Source of the DNA: Deltaproteobacteria bacterium
Lineage (GTDB): Bacteria; Desulfobacterota; Desulfobulbia; Desulfobulbales; BM004
Direction: 5' to 3'
Assembly: GCA_020346205.1 (NCBI GenBank)
Contig: CP070776.1
Span: 695,240 to 713,326, forward strand
Length of the DNA: 18,087 nucleotides
The notes beneath the pieces are model-generated. The model worked only from the letters and a program-made list of their open reading frames with translations, was not told the origin of the DNA and made no database searches. Positions 15,294-18,087 of the stretch are shown piece by piece. The position numbers were made by a program, and so were the translations under genes. Each line of letters opens with the position of its first letter. Positions within the stretch are counted from its first letter, which is position 1.

Positions 15294-16133
15294 ATGGATG
15301 TAAATATACTCAAAAAGGCTATTGAAAAGTTTCTGTGCGAAGACATCGGCAGCGGTGATCTCACCAGTGAAGCGACTCTGTCACCGGAACAGACAGGGAA
15401 AGCAGAATTTGTCGCCAAGGGATCTTTTGTGGTTTGCGGCTTGGAATCAGTTGCTCCCCTTGTTTTTCAAACCCAGAATCCGGCAATAGAGATTATTTAT
15501 GCAAGCCAGGATAAAGCCCAGGCCTCTCCAGGGGATATTCTATTAACTGCAAAAGGGCCGGTACTGGATCTTTTAAAAGCGGAAAGGGTAGCCTTGAATC
15601 TGGTGCAACGTCTTTGCGGTATTGCAACCTTAACATCCAGGTTTGTCGAAAAAGTGAAACCCCTGCCCGTCAGGATACTTGATACCAGAAAAACTACACC
15701 GGGATTGCGTATGCTGGAGAAATACGCGGTGCGAGCCGGAGGAGGATACAACCACCGGTTTAATTTGGCGGATGGTGTTCTGATCAAAGATAATCATATC
15801 CAGGCCTGCGGTTCTATAAAGAATGCTGTAAACAGGATGCGAGAAAAAATACCCCACACCATGAAGATCGAGGTGGAAGCATCCAGCCTCGAGCAGGTGC
15901 GGGAGTGTATAACCTGTTCCGTTGATATCATCATGTTGGATAATATGGATGCTGCCATGATGCGTGAGGCTGTAAAGCTTGCCGGCGGTAAAGCTCTTCT
16001 GGAAGCCTCCGGAGGAATAAACCTGGATAATATACGGCAGGTGGCAGAGACAGGTGTTGACTATATCTCTATCGGAGCGCTAACCCATTCGGCCCCTGCT
16101 TGTGATATAAGCATGCGGTTGCAAAGCATTTAA
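15294..16133 (+). CDS. nadC: Nicotinate-nucleotide pyrophosphorylase (quinolinate phosphoribosyltransferase)
   Basis: Converts quinolinate and PRPP to nicotinate mononucleotide, CO2 and PPi, the last step of de novo NAD ring synthesis. 279 residues, the usual length. Motifs in order: EDIGSGDLTSEATL (16-29), ERVALNLVQRLCGIATLT, RILDTRKTTPGLR (127-139), AVRAGGGYNHRFNLADGVLIKDNHI (145-169), EVEASSLEQ, DIIMLDNM, and EASGGINLDNI with ISIGALTHS near the end. The basic residues that hold quinolinate and PRPP in this family (Arg and Lys of DTRKT, His-Arg of GGYNHR, Lys of KDNH) are all present. No nadA or nadB is adjacent. ATG at 15294, no clear Shine-Dalgarno. Ends ahead of a strong bidirectional terminator. 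Confidence 0.97.
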   Translation: MDVNILKKAIEKFLCEDIGSGDLTSEATLSPEQTGKAEFVAKGSFVVCGLESVAPLVFQTQNPAIEIIYASQDKAQASPGDILLTAKGPVLDLLKAERVALNLVQRLCGIATLTSRFVEKVKPLPVRILDTRKTTPGLRMLEKYAVRAGGGYNHRFNLADGVLIKDNHIQACGSIKNAVNRMREKIPHTMKIEVEASSLEQVRECITCSVDIIMLDNMDAAMMREAVKLAGGKALLEASGGINLDNIRQVAETGVDYISIGALTHSAPACDISMRLQSI

Positions 16134-16169
16134 GTAGTTTTTGTTTATGGGACAGCATGAATGCTATAG

Positions 16170-16203
16170 AAAAAGGGGTTAGCTAAACAGCTAACCCCTT
16201 TTA
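16170..16203. terminator. Bidirectional intrinsic terminator for nadC (+) and tRNA-Cys (-)
   Basis: A perfect 14-bp stem AAAAGGGGTTAGCT (16171-16184) / AGCTAACCCCTTTT (16189-16202) with an AAAC loop. On the + strand the stem ends in TTTT; on the minus strand it ends in five T. It lies just past nadC, and 10 bp past the 3' end of the tRNA gene read leftwards. Confidence 0.9.
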
Positions 16204-16212
16204 GTTGTTTAA

Positions 16213-16288
16213 TGGAGGCGGCGACCGGATTTGAACCGGTGAATAATGGTTTTGCAGACCACTGCCTTAGCCACTTGGCTACGCCGCC
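16213..16288 (-). tRNA. tRNA-Cys (anticodon GCA), CCA encoded
   Basis: Reading the minus strand, the acceptor stem GGCGGCG/CGCCGCC, a D-arm with GCC/GGC stem, the anticodon arm GTGGT-CTGCAAA-ACCAT and the T-arm ACCGG-TTCAAAT-CCGGT all fold as a standard cloverleaf. The anticodon GCA is at 16255-16253. The discriminator base is U, as expected for bacterial tRNA-Cys, and the 3' CCA is encoded (16215-16213). 76 nt including CCA, with a 5-nt variable loop. Confidence 0.97.
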
Positions 16289-16294
16289 CTTATA

Positions 16295-16313
16295 GAAATC
16301 ATAGCATGATTTC
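16295..16313 (-). promoter_or_regulatory. tRNA-Cys promoter region with 8-bp inverted repeat
   Basis: The minus-strand -10 candidate TATGAT (16303-16298) would start transcription near the mature tRNA 5' end. The -35 (ATTACC, 17 bp upstream) is poor. The -10 lies inside a perfect palindrome GAAATCAT-AGC-ATGATTTC (16295-16313), which could be an operator or chance. Confidence 0.4.
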
Positions 16314-16346
16314 ACAGAGCGGTAATCTTAAACATAGAAACATTTT

Positions 16347-16369
16347 TTTGACAAGTGGAAATTGTCAAA
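16347..16369. repeat. 8-bp inverted repeat between tRNA-Cys and rnc
   Basis: TTTGACAA (16347-16354) and TTGTCAAA (16362-16369) are exact reverse complements with a 7-nt spacer. Each arm carries a TTGACA-like hexamer, one per strand, but I find no matching -10 at proper distance on either strand. It lies 26 bp upstream of rnc. Confidence 0.45.
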
Positions 16370-16381
16370 CTCTTTGAGAGC

Positions 16382-16387
16382 AGGAAG
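16382..16387 (+). promoter_or_regulatory. Ribosome-binding site of rnc
   Basis: AGGAAG is 8 nt before ATG 16396. This supports the start that gives RNase III about 14 extra N-terminal residues compared with E. coli. Confidence 0.7.
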
Positions 16388-16395
16388 ATTTCACC

Positions 16396-17154
16396 ATGAA
16401 AACCATTGAACAACTGGCACAGGAAAATAATTTCAAACTTCAAGGATTGGAGAAGTTGATCGGCTATAAATTTAGCGATGCAACCCTCTTGCAGAAAGCC
16501 CTTGTCCACAGTTCATTTGGTTTTGAACAACTTGTCGATGGACAGAATAATGAAACTATGGAGTTTATTGGCGATGCGGTTCTAGATCTGGCTGTGAGTG
16601 ACATGCTTTTTCACATGTATCCTGGGATCAGAGAGGGAGAACTGACAAAAATGCGGGCCGGACTGGTCAAAGAGGCTACTCTTGCCAGAATGGCCAAGGG
16701 GATTAAACTAGACAACTTTATCATGCTCGGCAAAGGTGAGGAATATGCCCATGGCCGAAAAAAATCCTCAATATTATCAAGTGCTTTTGAAGCACTTGTT
16801 GGGGCCATGTATCTTGACAAGGGGTATGATAATGCCCGACAGTTTATCTCCAGTCATTTTGCACCAATGCTCCCGGAAAAAAAAGAGAAAATGCTTGTTG
16901 ATGATGCCAAGAGTCACCTGCAGGAGAAACTCCAGGAACAATTCAACCAGGCCCCTATCTATCACCTCGATGAAGAGGAGGGACCGGACCATGCAAAGAA
17001 GTTTACGGTCTCGGTGAGATTTAAAAAAGAAATACTGGGTGTGGGTACCGGCAGCAGCAAGAAAGTGGCTCAACAACAGGCAGCAGAAGCTGCCCTTGAA
17101 ACTCTTGATTCATGGTGGGAAGAGCTTAAAAATATATCCCATGATGAAAAATAA
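16396..17154 (+). CDS. rnc: Ribonuclease III
   Basis: Endonuclease that cuts double-stranded RNA in rRNA and mRNA processing, acting as a homodimer. 252 residues (E. coli 226). The RNase III domain spans about 15-155: LEKLIGYKF, LVHSSF, the signature NETMEFIGDAVLDLAV (52-67), GELTKMRAGLV, and KKSSILSSAFEALVGAMYLDKG (122-143). A dsRNA-binding domain follows at about 169-240 (DAKSHLQEKLQ ... SKKVAQQQAAEAALE). The metal ligands E56 and D60 (E. coli E41, D45) and E132 (E117) are present. The ligand corresponding to E. coli D114, normally ILAD, is Ser129 here (ILSS), and the usual NERLEF reads NETMEF. The Asp change is a direct reading of AGT at 16780-16782. Ends 48 bp before the radical SAM gene. 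Confidence 0.95.
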   Translation: MKTIEQLAQENNFKLQGLEKLIGYKFSDATLLQKALVHSSFGFEQLVDGQNNETMEFIGDAVLDLAVSDMLFHMYPGIREGELTKMRAGLVKEATLARMAKGIKLDNFIMLGKGEEYAHGRKKSSILSSAFEALVGAMYLDKGYDNARQFISSHFAPMLPEKKEKMLVDDAKSHLQEKLQEQFNQAPIYHLDEEEGPDHAKKFTVSVRFKKEILGVGTGSSKKVAQQQAAEAALETLDSWWEELKNISHDEK

Positions 17155-17202
17155 CACACCCTTATCCGGGGCACTTTTCTTTTAAGTATAAGACTGCAAA
17201 CC

Positions 17203-18087
17203 ATGACACCTCTAGTAATTCCAATTTTTATTTCGCACCAGGGATGTCCTCACCGCTGCATTTTTTGTGATCAGCAAACCATAACTGGCCAAGCAGGGAC
17301 AGAAGACCCGGCAATTGCCACGGCGGCTGTAAAAAAAACCATAGAGCAGTGGTTAAACCGCCCCAGAAAAAAAGAAAGCAGTGCCGGGGTTCAGGTTGCC
17401 TTTTACGGTGGCAGCTTTACCGGGCTTTCCAAGCAAAGACAAAGTGAGCTTCTTGGTGCTGTTAAGACCTATATCGAAGATGGGCAGGTAGACTCCATCA
17501 GGATTTCAACTCGGCCTGATTATATTGATGATGCATCCGTCCAAGTATTAAAAGAATATGGTGTGTCCATTGTGGAATTGGGCATACAATCCCTTGATCA
17601 GGATGTCCTTGAAACAAGCACCAGGGGGCATTCTGTCCAGCAGTCTGAGAATGCGATCAACTTACTTAAACAAAATGGATTTACTGTCGGCGCGCAGCTC
17701 ATGTGCGGACTACCCGGGGACAGCACCTCCAAACTAATGGCAACTTCAAAAAGAGTTGCCCAGCTTGCACCTGATTTTGTAAGGATCTATCCGGCCCTAG
17801 TGATTAAAGGAAGCGGTCTGGAGAAAATATACCAGGCAGGAAAATATACCCCCCTGTCATTGGAAAAGGCCATAGCTCTAAGTTGCAGAATGAAAACCAT
17901 TTTTGATCAGCACAATATCAAGGTGGTACGTATTGGTTTGCAGCCTTCGCAGGAACTTGAAGAGAAGGTGCTGGCAGGCCCTTATCATCCGTCATTTGGG
18001 GAGTTGGTAATATCAAGGGCCCTGTTTAAAAAAGCCAGAAAACTTTTATCTGAAAAAGGAAAAATGCAAGGGAAAAGATTATCTATC
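17203..18087 (+). CDS. Elp3-like radical SAM protein, 5' part
   Basis: The first 295 codons are seen; the gene runs off the right edge with no stop. Near the N-terminus HQGCPHRCIFCDQ holds the C15-x3-C19-x2-C22 motif for the 4Fe-4S cluster that cleaves S-adenosylmethionine. It is followed by AFYGGSFTGL, IRISTRPDYI, VELGIQSLDQDVL and GAQLMCGLPGDS, the order seen in Elp3/HemN/MiaB-like radical SAM proteins and closest to Elp3. Eukaryotic and archaeal Elp3 modify U34 of tRNA and carry a GNAT domain. None is seen in the visible part, and bacterial relatives of this kind usually lack it. The substrate is therefore unknown, though tRNA is a fair guess. ATG at 17203 without a clear ribosome-binding site; 48 bp after rnc and probably co-transcribed. 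Confidence 0.85.
   Translation, partial: MTPLVIPIFISHQGCPHRCIFCDQQTITGQAGTEDPAIATAAVKKTIEQWLNRPRKKESSAGVQVAFYGGSFTGLSKQRQSELLGAVKTYIEDGQVDSIRISTRPDYIDDASVQVLKEYGVSIVELGIQSLDQDVLETSTRGHSVQQSENAINLLKQNGFTVGAQLMCGLPGDSTSKLMATSKRVAQLAPDFVRIYPALVIKGSGLEKIYQAGKYTPLSLEKAIALSCRMKTIFDQHNIKVVRIGLQPSQELEEKVLAGPYHPSFGELVISRALFKKARKLLSEKGKMQGKRLSI

Noticed and set aside
16171..16202. Relation between the nadC terminator and the 6109-6151 repeat (both AAAAGGGG...CCCCTTTT)
   Set aside because: The shared part is only the generic terminator stem base; the inner sequences differ, so they are not copies of one element.

Overview
This window looks like a stretch of core chromosome from a Gram-negative sulfate-reducer-type bacterium. 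Desulfobacterota, probably a Desulfobulbales relative, is my best guess. That is inferred from gene content (a split, Gram-negative-style outer-membrane lipoprotein gene lnt beside corC, a fused AccA-AccD carboxyltransferase, an isolated GlcF-like Fe-S protein), gene order and moderate G+C. No rRNA or lineage marker is present to prove it. I see no transposase, integrase, phage gene, CRISPR array or obvious foreign island.

Left part (1-6000). The 3' end of recO enters on the + strand and converges, with overlapping stop codons, on a four-gene minus-strand cluster read accC -> fused accA-accD -> two-lobed biotinyl-carrier-like protein -> biotin-protein ligase. Together these are a complete acetyl-CoA (or other acyl-CoA) carboxylase plus the enzyme that would biotinylate it. 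Every component departs from the textbook E. coli-type sequence. The carboxyltransferase is one chain in alpha-then-beta order. The carrier has LMKR instead of AMKM. The ligase has an altered GRGRRG loop. The biotin carboxylase keeps its catalytic residues but has changed signature motifs. This is the most unusual system in the window.

Middle (6000-9971). A 319-bp divergent intergenic region carries a good sigma70-like promoter for accC, a weaker candidate promoter for corC, and a perfect 15-bp inverted repeat between them. Rightwards come corC and lnt, overlapping by 4 bp (ATGA), then prfB. prfB contains the classic programmed +1 frameshift (internal SD-like AAGGAG, CTT TGA) that autoregulates release factor 2.

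Right part (9972-18087). After a 68-nt long hairpin comes an orphan GlcF/CCG-type Fe-S protein with a strong terminator. It is followed by an HD-domain dGTPase-like triphosphohydrolase, valS, nadC, a bidirectional terminator, tRNA-Cys(GCA) on the minus strand, rnc, and the first 295 codons of an Elp3-like radical SAM protein. RNase III here lacks one canonical metal-binding Asp (Ser instead). Most genes in the window start without a recognisable Shine-Dalgarno sequence; prfB and rnc are the clear exceptions.
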